Shown here one piece after another: positions 25,325 to 34,017 of a DNA stretch of 64,000 nt. Source of the stretch: Actinomycetes bacterium (lineage in GTDB: Bacteria > Actinomycetota > Acidimicrobiia > Acidimicrobiales > Bog-793); the NCBI GenBank assembly GCA_021798985.1, contig JAJZBI010000002.1, forward strand, positions 1 to 64,000. The letters are read 5' to 3'. A model generated the notes under the pieces. That model searched no databases. It was not told the origin of the DNA and was given only the letters and a program-made list of their open reading frames with translations. Made by a program: the position numbers and the translations under genes. Position 1 is the stretch's first letter. Every line of letters begins with the position of its first letter.

Positions 25325-27157
25325 TCAGCGGACCGGCAGGCTCCGCCAGCGGTAGGCGTTCAGCGCGTACTCGCGCGCCATGCGATCGGTCGAAAAGAAC
25401 GAGCCGTTCAGCGTGATGGCGTTGCGCATCACGGTGCGGTAGCCGTCGCGGTCGCGGTGGAAGCGGGCCAGGACGACGTCGCCCAGCTTGGCGTACAGGG
25501 CCTCGGCGCGCTCGGCGCTCCCCTCGGGCGCCTCCGCCGGCGGGGCGACGGCCTGGACCTGGCTGGGCGGCGCGGTGAAGGCTTCGGCGTCCTCGCCGAT
25601 CGCCCAGCCAGTGACGCCCTCGATACAGCCCTCGATCCACCAGCCGTCGAGCACACTCAGGCTCGGCACCCCATTGAGCGCCGCCTTCATCCCGCTCGTA
25701 CCCGACGCCTCGTTCGGCGGCGCCGGCGTGTTCAGCCACAGGTCCGAGCCGGCGCACAGCAGCCCCGCCAGGCCGAGGTCGTAGTTCTCGAGCAGCACGA
25801 CCGGCACCTCATCGCCGAGCTCGCGCTTCGCGGCGACGAGCAGCTTCAACAGCTCCTTGCCGTCCGCGTCGTCAGGATGCGCCTTGCCGGCACAGAGGAT
25901 CTGCAGCGGCCCGGAGTCCTTGGCGATCCGGCGCAGGCGGTCGAGGTCGGAGAAGATGAGGCCGATCTGCTTGTAGCGCGTCGCGCGGCGGGCGAGGCCG
26001 ATCGTGAGGGCCTGCTCGCTCAGCTGCTCGCCGCTGCGGTGCGCCACCTCGCGCAGCAGCCTCGCCTTGGCGCTGGCGTGCGCCGCGGCCAGTTCGTCGA
26101 GGGGGATCCCCGACGCGTAGCGCAGCATCGCCGAGTCATGGCGCCACCCGGGCAGATAGGCGTCGAAGAGCGACACCGTGCTCGGTGCCGCCCAGGTCGA
26201 CAGGTGTACGCCGTTCGTGATCGCTGAGATCGGGGTCTCGGGGAACATCTGCTGGGCGACGGCACCGTGGCGGCGCGACACGCCGTTCGCGTAGCGCGAC
26301 AGGCGCAGGCCGAGCTCGCTCATGTTGAGCTCCTCGTCGTCGAGCAGGCCGAGCTCCTCGACGCGGTCGATGATCGCCGGCGGCAGGACCGCGTTCACGA
26401 CGTCCCGGCTGAAGCGGTCGTGACCCGCCTCGACGGGCGTGTGGGTGGTGAACACGCAGCGCTCGCGCACCGCCATCGTGGCGCTCGGGCCCGCCGCGAC
26501 CTCGTGGCTGCCCGCCTCGCGGTTGAGCAGCGCCAGGGTCAACAGCGCCGAGTGGCCCTCATTCATGTGGAACGTGCCGAGGTCGCGATGGCCGAGGCGG
26601 TCCAGCATCGCCACGCCGCCGAGGCCCAGCACGGCCTCCTGGCGCAGCCGGTGCTCCCCGTCGCCGCGGTAGAGCTGGTCGGTGATCGCCCGGTCGTCGG
26701 GGTGGTTGTCCACGAGGTTGGTGTCGAGGAAATAGATCGGCACCTCTCCCCCGCTCACGCCCCGCAGCACGTAGCGCCAGGCGCCGATCGCCACCTCCCG
26801 GCCCCCCAGCTGGAGCGGCACGACGGCGCCGACGCGCTCTAAGAGGTGCTCGGGCGACCACTCGACGGGCAGCTCGACCTGGGCGCCGTCGGCGGCGATC
26901 TGCTGGCGGAAGTAGCCCTTGGCGTAGCACAAGGTCACCGCCACGATCGGCAGGTGGAGGTCGGCCGTCGACTTCAGGTAGTCGCCGGCCAGGACCCCGA
27001 GACCGCCCGAGAAGGTGGGCAGCTCGTCTTTGATCGCCACCTCCATCGTGAAGTAGGCGGCGCCGCGCGGCCCTCGCGGCCTTGGGCCGCGGGCATCGAG
27101 GCGAGCGGGGTTGCCTCGAGTGTCGCGCTCGCGGTCCCCGAACAGAGCAGTCGCCAT
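25325..27157 (-). CDS. glgP: Alpha-glucan (glycogen) phosphorylase
   Basis: 610 residues. The protein shows YFTMEVAIKDELPTFSGGLGVLAGDYLKS (positions about 36-64), FHMNEGHSALL and the catalytic/PLP-site segment EASGTSGMKAALNG near residues 480-495, which holds the Lys that binds pyridoxal phosphate. It releases glucose-1-phosphate from glycogen or maltodextrin in the cytoplasm. It belongs to the short alpha-glucan phosphorylase group, without the roughly 100-residue DUF3417 N-terminal extension. TAGACT lies 6 nt before ATG 27157 without a ribosome site, so the mRNA is probably leaderless. No other glycogen gene is in the window. Confidence 0.92.
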   Translation of the reverse strand: MATALFGDRERDTRGNPARLDARGPRPRGPRGAAYFTMEVAIKDELPTFSGGLGVLAGDYLKSTADLHLPIVAVTLCYAKGYFRQQIAADGAQVELPVEWSPEHLLERVGAVVPLQLGGREVAIGAWRYVLRGVSGGEVPIYFLDTNLVDNHPDDRAITDQLYRGDGEHRLRQEAVLGLGGVAMLDRLGHRDLGTFHMNEGHSALLTLALLNREAGSHEVAAGPSATMAVRERCVFTTHTPVEAGHDRFSRDVVNAVLPPAIIDRVEELGLLDDEELNMSELGLRLSRYANGVSRRHGAVAQQMFPETPISAITNGVHLSTWAAPSTVSLFDAYLPGWRHDSAMLRYASGIPLDELAAAHASAKARLLREVAHRSGEQLSEQALTIGLARRATRYKQIGLIFSDLDRLRRIAKDSGPLQILCAGKAHPDDADGKELLKLLVAAKRELGDEVPVVLLENYDLGLAGLLCAGSDLWLNTPAPPNEASGTSGMKAALNGVPSLSVLDGWWIEGCIEGVTGWAIGEDAEAFTAPPSQVQAVAPPAEAPEGSAERAEALYAKLGDVVLARFHRDRDGYRTVMRNAITLNGSFFSTDRMAREYALNAYRWRSLPVR

Positions 27158-27169
27158 ACAGCGAGTCTA
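27158..27169 (-). promoter_or_regulatory. Leaderless -10 element for glgP
   Basis: On the minus strand TAGACT (27169-27164) is followed by six bases and then the glgP ATG. The remaining 27170-27328 up to the aroA 3' end shows no gene. Confidence 0.5.
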
Positions 27170-27328
27170 CGGGGCGCTCCGAGGACCGACCGACGCCCAT
27201 GCGGTGGCCGCCGCGAGCTCGCCGCCGGACGGCCACGGCGCCGGTGCCCGGCGACGCGCGACCGCGCCGCGGCCCGAGTTTTCGCGTGTCTCGTGCAACT
27301 CTTTGGCGTGGGGGCCGGCCCGGCGGCG

Positions 27329-28639
27329 TCAGCGGGGCGAGGAGAGCTCGGCGAGGCGCTCGAAGTAGTCTGGGAAGGTCTTGGCCACACAGCCCGGATT
27401 CTCGATCTCCATGCCCGATCCGCCGAGGCCGAGCAGCGCCAGGCTCATCGCCAGGCGGTGGTCGTCATAGGTGCGAAGCCGGGTGCGCACCGGCGCGCCC
27501 GGCACGATGCGCATCCCGTCTTCGAGCTCCTCGGCCGCGATGCCGGCGCGGCGCAGCTCGGTGACGGGCCGGCCGATCCGGTCGGACTCCTTGTGGCGGA
27601 TGAAGCCGATGCCGCGCAGCGTGCTCGGCGAGTCCGCAAAGGCGGCGACCACGGCCAAGGTGGGGGCGGTGTCCGAGCAGTCCGAGAGGTCTGCGTCGAT
27701 GCCGTGCAGCACGCCGGTGCCGCGGACCGCGATCTGCTCCGGCGAGCGCACCACCTCGGCCCCCATCTGCTCGAGCAGGCCGGCGAAGGCGACGTCGCCC
27801 TGCAAAGACGCGCGGCCGAGGCCCTCGACCACCACCCGGCTCTTGGTGATGGCCGCGGCGGCAAAGAAGTACGAGGCGGCCGAGGCATCGGGCTCGACGC
27901 GATAGCGCGTCGGCCGGTAGCCGCCCGGGGGGACCTTCAGCACCTCGAGCGCGCCGCCGGCTCCCGGGCGGCGCTCGAGCGCAGCAGCGCCAAAGGACGT
28001 CATCACGGCCGCCGTCATCGCCACGTAGGAGGCCGACACGAGCGGGGAGCTGAGCGCGATCTCGATCCCTTCGGGCATCGCCGGCCCGGCGAGCAAGAGG
28101 GCGGAGAGGAACTGGCTGGACAGGTCGCCCGGCACCGACACCGCTCCGCCACGCAGCGGCCCGGTGACCACCACGGGCAGGTGGCCGGGTTCGCCCTCGG
28201 CGGCGACGCTGACCCCGAGGCGAACGAGCGCGTCGAGCAGGGGCGCGAAGGGCCGCCTGCGCAGCTGCGCGTCGCCGTCCACGCGCACCGGCGTGGCCCC
28301 GAGGGCAGCCACGGGCAAGATGAAGCGGCCGGTCGTCCCCGACTGGTTGGCGAACAGGCTCGCCGGGGCCGCGGCGGGCAGGCCGGGCGAGGACACCGTC
28401 ATCCTCGCCCCCGCCTCGTCCAGCTCGACGCCGATGCCGAGGCCGCGCAGACAACCGACCATCGCCAAGGTGTCGTCCGCGAACAGCGCCCCGTCGAGCG
28501 TGCTCTCGCCCGCCGCCAGGCCGGCGCAGATGAGCGCCCGGTTGGTGATGCTCTTCGATCCCGGGAGCGCGACCGTGGCGTCAAAGGGTGCGGGGAGCGC
28601 CTCGACGGTGACCACCTCGCCCGCCGGCGCCGGCGCCAC
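27329..28639 (-). CDS. aroA: 3-phosphoshikimate 1-carboxyvinyltransferase (EPSP synthase)
   Basis: 436 residues. The shikimate-phosphate-binding PGSKS (26-30, then ITNRALI), the PEP-site NQSGTTGRF segment (about 105-113), RRRPFAPLLDAL and the C-terminal DHRLAMSLALLGL are present. It catalyses the sixth step of the shikimate pathway in the cytoplasm. The NQSGTTGRF version differs from the usual NAGTAxR, which may matter for class assignment. The start is GTG 28639, overlapping the epimerase stop (TAGTG) by one base. With tyrA and aroH upstream on the same strand it forms a partial aromatic amino acid set. Confidence 0.94.
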   Translation of the reverse strand: MAPAPAGEVVTVEALPAPFDATVALPGSKSITNRALICAGLAAGESTLDGALFADDTLAMVGCLRGLGIGVELDEAGARMTVSSPGLPAAAPASLFANQSGTTGRFILPVAALGATPVRVDGDAQLRRRPFAPLLDALVRLGVSVAAEGEPGHLPVVVTGPLRGGAVSVPGDLSSQFLSALLLAGPAMPEGIEIALSSPLVSASYVAMTAAVMTSFGAAALERRPGAGGALEVLKVPPGGYRPTRYRVEPDASAASYFFAAAAITKSRVVVEGLGRASLQGDVAFAGLLEQMGAEVVRSPEQIAVRGTGVLHGIDADLSDCSDTAPTLAVVAAFADSPSTLRGIGFIRHKESDRIGRPVTELRRAGIAAEELEDGMRIVPGAPVRTRLRTYDDHRLAMSLALLGLGGSGMEIENPGCVAKTFPDYFERLAELSSPR

Positions 28640-29535
28640 TAGCCCGCCGTCTTCTCGAAGTCCGCCCAGGTCTCCTCGAGTCCCTGACGCAGGCTGTAGC
28701 GCGGCTGCCAGCCGGCGGCGCGCGCCTTTTTCGTGTCGACGAACACGGCGGGCATCTCACCGGGCTTGGGGGCGATGTGCTCGCTGTGCAGCTCGACGCC
28801 GGTGACCTCGCAGACCAGCGCGAACAAGTCGTTCATCGAGATCGACTCCTGCGAGCCGATCGCCAGCGTGGTGGGCGCCTCGAGGCCGAGCGCGAGCTCG
28901 ATCGCCGCACAGGCGTCGGAGATGTAGAGGTAGTCGCGCATCTGCTCGCCGTCGCCGTAGATCTGGATGCCGGTCTTGGCGACCGCCGCCTTCATCAGCC
29001 GCGCGATCACGCTGTCTTTCAGCTGCATCCTCGTGCCGTACAGGTTCGTGAAGCGCAGCGCGACGGCCACGAAGCCGTAGCTCGCCCCGTAGGCCGACAG
29101 CAGCATCTCCCCGGCCGCCTTGGTGGCGCCATAAGGCGTGAGCGGGTGCATCGCCAGGTCCTCGCGGATCGTCTCGCGCCCGACGTCGCCGATCACGGCG
29201 CTCGAGGAGGCGAGCACGAAGCGCCGGCAGCCGATCGCGCGCGCCCGCTCGAGGAGGTAGTGGGTGGCGAGCACGTTGGTGTTGAAGATCGCCTCGGGAT
29301 CGCGCACCGACTGCAGCACCGAGGTCAGCGCGGCGAGGTGCACGACGGCGTCGAAGCCCGGCTCGAGCGCTCGCTCGACCACCGCGCGCTCACGCAGGTC
29401 GCCGACGACGCAGTCGACGTCGCCGGGCGGATAGGGCAGCAGGTCGACGATGCGCACCTCGTCGCCGCGCGCGACCAGCCGGCGCACGAGGTGGCCGCCG
29501 AGAAAGCCGGACCCTCCGGTCACGAGCACACGCAC
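28639..29535 (-). CDS. NAD-dependent sugar epimerase/dehydratase (extended SDR)
   Basis: 298 residues from GTG 29535, preceded by GGAAGGGGAG, preferred over an upstream in-frame start at 29574. The Rossmann motif is TGGSGFLGG (residues 6-14), the active-site Ser/Tyr/Lys are in SSSAV and YGATKAAGE, and RDYLYISDAC is in the sugar-binding half. The enzyme resembles UDP-glucose 4-epimerase and related nucleotide-sugar enzymes; the substrate is unknown. The stop overlaps the aroA start by one base. Placed between plsC and aroA, it may serve cell-envelope sugar supply. Confidence 0.85.
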   Translation of the reverse strand: MRVLVTGGSGFLGGHLVRRLVARGDEVRIVDLLPYPPGDVDCVVGDLRERAVVERALEPGFDAVVHLAALTSVLQSVRDPEAIFNTNVLATHYLLERARAIGCRRFVLASSSAVIGDVGRETIREDLAMHPLTPYGATKAAGEMLLSAYGASYGFVAVALRFTNLYGTRMQLKDSVIARLMKAAVAKTGIQIYGDGEQMRDYLYISDACAAIELALGLEAPTTLAIGSQESISMNDLFALVCEVTGVELHSEHIAPKPGEMPAVFVDTKKARAAGWQPRYSLRQGLEETWADFEKTAG

Positions 29536-29655
29536 AACCGCTCCCCTTCCTGATTGAGGCGCCCGAGCCGGCACCGACGCCCGCTGGGCGCGCCTGAACT
29601 TACCGCCTGCGCGCCGCGTGGCCAGGAGCGCTCGCCCCCGGCCTGCTCGGCGCCC

Positions 29656-30378
29656 TCATCGCGCCGGCGCCCGGCCCTCGGCCTCGTCCAAGAGCGCCTG
29701 CAGGCGCTCGCGTAGTGCCTCAGACAGCGCCCGGGTGGCCGCCCGCGGCACGCGGACGGAGCCCTCGGCAGAACCGTCGAGGAAGCCCTCGGGCGCGATC
29801 GGCTCGCCGACGACGATGCGCACCCGGCCCGGGCGCGGGATGGTCGCGCCGCGGGGCATCGCCGCCTCGGTGCCCCCGAGGGCCACCGGGACGATCGGCA
29901 CGCGGGCCCGCAGGGCCAGGTAGGCGGCGCCGTCTTGCAGCTCGGCGATCTCGGGCCCACGCTGGCGGGTGCCCTCGGGGAAGACGACGAGCGGCTCGCC
30001 GGTGGCGAGCACCGAGAGCGCGAGGGTGAAGGCGTGGCGGTCGGCCGCGCCGCGCTGGATCGGGAAGGCGCCGAGCGCCTCGATGAGGCGCCCCGCTGCC
30101 TTGGACTTCCACACCTCGGCCTTCACCAGATAGCGCAAGCGCCGCCGCGTGACCCGGGCCGCGATCAGCCAGTCGATGTAGGAGCGGTGCGAAGGGGCGA
30201 GGATGAAGCTGCCCGTCTCGGGGACGTGCTCGGCGCCGACCACCGGCCCGGGGTAGTAGAGCCGGCTGGCCCCGACGGCGACGAAGCGGCAGGCGCCGTA
30301 GAAGGCGAGCTCGCCCGGCGTCGCCGCCCGCGGCCCGCCCGCGGCGACCGCCTGGCCCGGCGTCGCGTCGATCGTCAC
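29656..30378 (-). CDS. 1-acyl-sn-glycerol-3-phosphate acyltransferase (PlsC type)
   Basis: 240 residues from GTG 30378, overlapping the cmk stop (GTGA). Motif I is H64-x4-D69 (SHRSYIDW), motif III is FPEGTR (133-138) and motif IV is VPIVPVAL. These are the catalytic and glycerophosphate-binding motifs of the LPLAT family that makes phosphatidic acid at the membrane. One moderately hydrophobic N-terminal region (22-45) could associate with the bilayer. The cmk-plsC order is widespread in bacteria. Acyl-chain choice is not readable. Confidence 0.9.
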   Translation of the reverse strand: MTIDATPGQAVAAGGPRAATPGELAFYGACRFVAVGASRLYYPGPVVGAEHVPETGSFILAPSHRSYIDWLIAARVTRRRLRYLVKAEVWKSKAAGRLIEALGAFPIQRGAADRHAFTLALSVLATGEPLVVFPEGTRQRGPEIAELQDGAAYLALRARVPIVPVALGGTEAAMPRGATIPRPGRVRIVVGEPIAPEGFLDGSAEGSVRVPRAATRALSEALRERLQALLDEAEGRAPAR

Positions 30379-31022
30379 GGGCGCACCCCCCGCTCCTCGA
30401 GCGCCGCCAGCAGGCGCTCCACCACCTCGTCCACCCCGAGTTCGCTCGAATCGATCACGAGCGCGCCTGGGGCGATCAGCAAGGGCGCGTGCGCCCGCGT
30501 CGAGTCGGCGGCGTCGCGCTGCGCCAGCGCCGCGCGCAGCGCCGCGTCCGGGGCCGCCGCCCGCTGGCCCGCTCGGCGCGCGGCGCGCACGTCGGGATGG
30601 GCGTCGAGGTAGACCTTCAAGAGCGCGTCGGGCAAAACGACGCTGCCGATGTCGCGGCCCTCGACCACCCCGGTGTCGTGCGCCGCCGCCCAGGTGCGCT
30701 GGCGCGCCACGAGCTCAGAGCGCACCGCCGGGTGCGCCGAGATCGGCGAGACCACGGCGTCGACCGCCTCGGAGCGGATCTGGGTGGTGACGTCCTCGCC
30801 GTCCAGCACGACCTGCTCGCCGACCTCGAGCTCCATCGCCCGGGCGAGCTCGGCGAGCGCCGGGGCGTCGGCCACCGCCACGTGGTGGCGCAGCGCCAAC
30901 AGCGCCACGGCGCGGTACATCGCCCCGGTGTCGAGGCGCTCCCAGCCGAGGCGCTTGGCGAGCGCGGCGGCGACGGTGGACTTCCCCGAGCCCCCCGGGC
31001 CGTCGATCGCGACGTGTCCCAT
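30375..31022 (-). CDS. cmk: Cytidylate kinase
   Basis: About 215 residues. The P-loop GPGGSGKST lies near residues 8-16, LDTGAMYRAVA is the NMP-binding motif, GRDIGSVVLPDA is the central motif and a lid region RDAADSTRAHAPL follows. It phosphorylates CMP and dCMP with ATP. The start is ATG 31022 within GTGATG (GTG at 31025 is possible), overlapping the tyrA stop. Its position between rluB and der-type genes is conserved in actinobacteria, although here aroH and tyrA intervene and der is elsewhere. Confidence 0.95.
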   Translation of the reverse strand: MGHVAIDGPGGSGKSTVAAALAKRLGWERLDTGAMYRAVALLALRHHVAVADAPALAELARAMELEVGEQVVLDGEDVTTQIRSEAVDAVVSPISAHPAVRSELVARQRTWAAAHDTGVVEGRDIGSVVLPDALLKVYLDAHPDVRAARRAGQRAAAPDAALRAALAQRDAADSTRAHAPLLIAPGALVIDSSELGVDEVVERLLAALEERGVRP

Positions 31023-32098
31023 CACGGCCGGAAGATCGAGGGCCGGTAGCCGCGCGCGACGAGCCCGCCGCGGGCGAGGTCGGCGGCCTTGGCGTCAAGG
31101 CTGAGCACGAGCACGCCGCGCTCGCCCTCGGCGGAGTGGGCGATCTCGAGGTCATAGACGTTGACGCCGAGCTCGCCGAGCAGCGTGGTGACCTCGGCGA
31201 GCACGCCCGGGCGGTCGGGCACGGGGATCCGGCACTCGACGACCGACTCGGGGCGCGGCGTGCGCGCCGGCAGGTTGCGCCGCGCCGCCTTGGCGCGCTC
31301 CAACAGCGCCACGAGGGCCGACCGGTCGCCCTCGGCGACGATCCGCCGCGCCTCGGCGAGGCGGATCTGCAGCCCGTCCAGGACGGCCAGCACGGCCGGG
31401 GCGTTGTCGCGGAAGATGTCCGGCCAGATCGCCGGGTCACCGGCCGCGATCCTCGTCATGTCCCGAAAGCCCCCGGCCGCCAGGCGGAGCAGGGAGCCCT
31501 GCTCCTCTGAGGCATCGGCGGCGAGCGTCATCAGCGCCGCCGCGGTGAGGTGCGGCACGTGGGAGACGACGGCGACCAGCGCATCGTGGTGCTCGGGGGC
31601 GAGCGCCACGACCTCGGCGCCGACGGCGCGGACCGTGGCGCGCACCGCCGCATAAGCCGCCTCGTCGGTAGACGGCGTCGGGCAGAGCACCCAGGTGGCG
31701 CCGACGAACAGTGCCGGGTCGGCGCCGTCGGGGCCTTCCTGCTCCGAGCCGGCCATCGGGTGCCCGCCGACAAAGCGCGGATGGTCGATCGCAGCGACGA
31801 CCTCGCGCTTCACCCCGCCGACGTCGGTGACCACGAGCGCATCGGCGCCCTCGCGGGCAAAGAGCTCGGCTGCCACCTGGGCGATCTCGGCGACCGGCGT
31901 GGCGATCACCGCCAGCTCCGCCCCGGCGTCCTCGCCGATGCGGTCGATCGCGCCGAGCGCGAGCGCCCGCTCGGCGCGCTCCGCGCGTCGGTCGCGCCCA
32001 GACACCGCCCAGCCCGCTTCGCGCAGCGCCCAGGCGATCGACGTGCCGATCAGGCCGAGGCCGACGACCTCGCAGCGCCGGGGCGCATCCTTTGGCAT
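31022..32098 (-). CDS. tyrA: Prephenate dehydrogenase with ACT domain
   Basis: 358 residues. NAD-binding GLGLIGTSIA (13-22), the catalytic region around VGGHPMAGSEQEG and ATWVLCPT identify prephenate or arogenate dehydrogenases of tyrosine synthesis. Residues about 285-350 (IPVPDRPGVLAEVTTLLGEL) form an ACT domain, so feedback control by an aromatic amino acid is likely. It lies 15 bp after aroH, whose product makes prephenate. The two act in sequence, with aroA further down the same run. Confidence 0.93.
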   Translation of the reverse strand: MPKDAPRRCEVVGLGLIGTSIAWALREAGWAVSGRDRRAERAERALALGAIDRIGEDAGAELAVIATPVAEIAQVAAELFAREGADALVVTDVGGVKREVVAAIDHPRFVGGHPMAGSEQEGPDGADPALFVGATWVLCPTPSTDEAAYAAVRATVRAVGAEVVALAPEHHDALVAVVSHVPHLTAAALMTLAADASEEQGSLLRLAAGGFRDMTRIAAGDPAIWPDIFRDNAPAVLAVLDGLQIRLAEARRIVAEGDRSALVALLERAKAARRNLPARTPRPESVVECRIPVPDRPGVLAEVTTLLGELGVNVYDLEIAHSAEGERGVLVLSLDAKAADLARGGLVARGYRPSIFRP

Positions 32099-32113
32099 CG
32101 GCGGACCGCTCGC

Positions 32114-32482
32114 CTACGAGACGAGGTCGCGGCGCAGCACCGTGGCCCCCTCGAGGTAGACGTGGCGCAGCTCGCCGCGGTCGCGCTCGCTGTAGCAGTG
32201 CACGAGCACGCGGATACAGCGCTCCAAGGCGCCGGGGACTGCGATCTCTTGGGCACCGAGCAGCGCCACGTCGTCGAGGCCGAGCGCGCGCGCCGCCGTC
32301 GCCGGGAACGCGGCGTGCACGTCGCCGGTCACCGTGAACACGATGCTCACCAGATCGTCAGCGGCGAGCTCGTTGCGGGCGAGGATCTCGCGTACGAGCG
32401 CTTGGGTGCGCTCATACACCTGCTCTTTGGTGTCCTCGTCGAGCGTGGTCGCGCCGCGGATCGCCCTCAGCACGGCCGTCAT
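32114..32482 (-). CDS. aroH: Chorismate mutase, AroH class
   Basis: 122 residues, the usual length of the monofunctional AroH class. The opening VLRAIRGATTLDEDTKEQV contains the active-site Arg near residue 9, and RCIRVLVHCY holds the other substrate Arg. It converts chorismate to prephenate for the following TyrA. A TAGAGT box overlaps the rluB stop codon, 9 nt before ATG 32482, so it may have an internal near-leaderless promoter inside the long minus-strand run. Confidence 0.93.
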   Translation of the reverse strand: MTAVLRAIRGATTLDEDTKEQVYERTQALVREILARNELAADDLVSIVFTVTGDVHAAFPATAARALGLDDVALLGAQEIAVPGALERCIRVLVHCYSERDRGELRHVYLEGATVLRRDLVS

Positions 32483-32494
32483 CGGGTGCGCACT

Positions 32495-33292
32495 CTAGCG
32501 ATTGGCGCGCCGGGGCGAGGAAGCGGCCAGCTGGCGGGGCGACGCCGCCGACTCCGAGAGCTGGCGGACCTCGGCGATGCTGAGCGGCCGCCACTGCCCT
32601 GGCTTGAGCCTGGCGTCGCTGATCGGGCCGATACGCGTGCGCACGAGCCGGCGCACGGGGTGGCCGACGGCCTCGCCCATGCGGCGCACCTGGCGGTAGC
32701 GGCCTTCGTGGATGACGATCCGCAGCACGCCAGGCGCGACGCGAGCGACGCGGGCGGGTGACGTGCGCTCGCCGTCGTCGAGCACCACGCCCTCGCGCAG
32801 CTGGCGGATGGCGGCGGGCGCCGGATCCCCTTCGACCTCGGCGAGGTACTCCTTGTCGACGCCGTGGCTCGGATGGGCGAGCAGCTGGGCGAAGGCCCCG
32901 TCGTTCGTGAGCACGAGCAGGCCCTCGGTGGCGTAGTCGAGGCGCCCCACCGCGAAGACGCGCGGCTCAACAGGGACAAGCTCGAGCACGGTCGGGCGCC
33001 CGGCCGGGTCGTTCGCCGTCGTCATCACGCCCGCCGGCTTGTTGAGCAGGTAGTAGACGAGGTCGGGGAGGATGCCGACGGGCACGCCGTCGACCGACAC
33101 CTCGTCGCGGCCCGGCAGCACCCGGCGGCCGAGCTCGGCTCGGCGGCCATTGACGAGCACCCGGCCGGCGGCGACGAGCTCTTCGCAGGCCCGCCGGGAG
33201 CCGAAGCCAGCGCGGGCGAGGACCTTTTGGAGGCGCTCGCCGTCGGGTTGCGGCCGCTCGCCGGCGTGCGGCGGCCCAGGCAGATCGCTCAC
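32495..33292 (-). CDS. rluB: Pseudouridine synthase RluB/RsuA family
   Basis: 265 residues. An S4 RNA-binding domain (about 18-68, LQKVLARAGFGSRRACEELV) precedes the synthase domain with catalytic D119 in GRLDYATEGLL and the RYRQVRRM motif. It modifies ribosomal RNA, 23S in the RluB subgroup. The start is GTG 33292, overlapping the scpB stop (GTGA). The scpA-scpB-rluB order is conserved in Gram-positive bacteria. The 35-residue C-terminal tail is basic and Ser-rich. Confidence 0.93.
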   Translation of the reverse strand: MSDLPGPPHAGERPQPDGERLQKVLARAGFGSRRACEELVAAGRVLVNGRRAELGRRVLPGRDEVSVDGVPVGILPDLVYYLLNKPAGVMTTANDPAGRPTVLELVPVEPRVFAVGRLDYATEGLLVLTNDGAFAQLLAHPSHGVDKEYLAEVEGDPAPAAIRQLREGVVLDDGERTSPARVARVAPGVLRIVIHEGRYRQVRRMGEAVGHPVRRLVRTRIGPISDARLKPGQWRPLSIAEVRQLSESAASPRQLAASSPRRANR

Positions 33293-34017
33293 GGCTCGGG
33301 CGACACCTCGTCGGGTCCGGCCTCGGCCTCCTCGTCCTCGCGAGGATCGTCAGCGGGCGTCGCCGCCGGGCCCGTCCGCAGCACCTGCTCGAGGAGCTCG
33401 ACGGTCCCGGCATCGGGAACGAAGTCCTGCAGCGGCGGCAGCTCGTCGATCCCGGCCAGTCCGAGGCGCTCCAAGAACAGCGGCGTCGTCCCGAACAGCA
33501 CGGCCTGGCCGGGCCCCTCGTCCCGGCCGACCTGGGCGATGTAGCCGCGTTGGGACAACAGGCGCATCACGCCGTCCGCGTTCACCCCGCGGATCGCCGC
33601 CACCTGGGCGCGCGAGATCGGCTGCTTGTAGGCGACGATCGCCAGGGTCTCGAGCGCCGCCGGGGAGAGCCGATGCGGGGCGTCGTCCAAGATGAAGCGC
33701 TCCACGTAGCCGCGATAGGCGGGGTGGCTCTGCAGCCGCCACCCTCCCGCGATCGCCACCACCTCAAAGCCGCGGCCCTCGGCCGCGTAGGACGCGCCGA
33801 GGCCGGAGAGGAGCTCCTCCACGCGCTCGACGGGCCGCTCGAGCAGCTCGGCGAGCAGGCCGGCCGGAACCGGCTCGGTGGCGACCACCAGCACCGCCTC
33901 GATCGCCGCCAGCTCGGCGCGGCCCTCCGCCGCGCGCTGTGTGCCGGCGCGCTCGTCCGGGCCGCGCTCGGGGCGATCCCCGGTCTCGTCGCGATCTTGG
34001 TCGAACGGTTCGTTCAC
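33289..34017 (-). CDS. scpB: Segregation and condensation protein ScpB
   Basis: 242 residues from GTG 34017, preceded by GGAGGG and overlapping the scpA stop (GTGA). Two winged-helix domains are visible: ELAAIEAVLVVATEPV through GGWRLQSH, and LSPAALETLAIVAYKQPISRAQVAAIRGVNADGVMRLLSQRGYI. ScpB dimers bind ScpA and SMC to form bacterial condensin. An unusual acidic N-terminal segment (about 30 residues, RDETGDRPERGPDER) and an acidic C-terminal tail flank the core. SMC itself is not in the window. Confidence 0.95.
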   Translation of the reverse strand: MNEPFDQDRDETGDRPERGPDERAGTQRAAEGRAELAAIEAVLVVATEPVPAGLLAELLERPVERVEELLSGLGASYAAEGRGFEVVAIAGGWRLQSHPAYRGYVERFILDDAPHRLSPAALETLAIVAYKQPISRAQVAAIRGVNADGVMRLLSQRGYIAQVGRDEGPGQAVLFGTTPLFLERLGLAGIDELPPLQDFVPDAGTVELLEQVLRTGPAATPADDPREDEEAEAGPDEVSPEP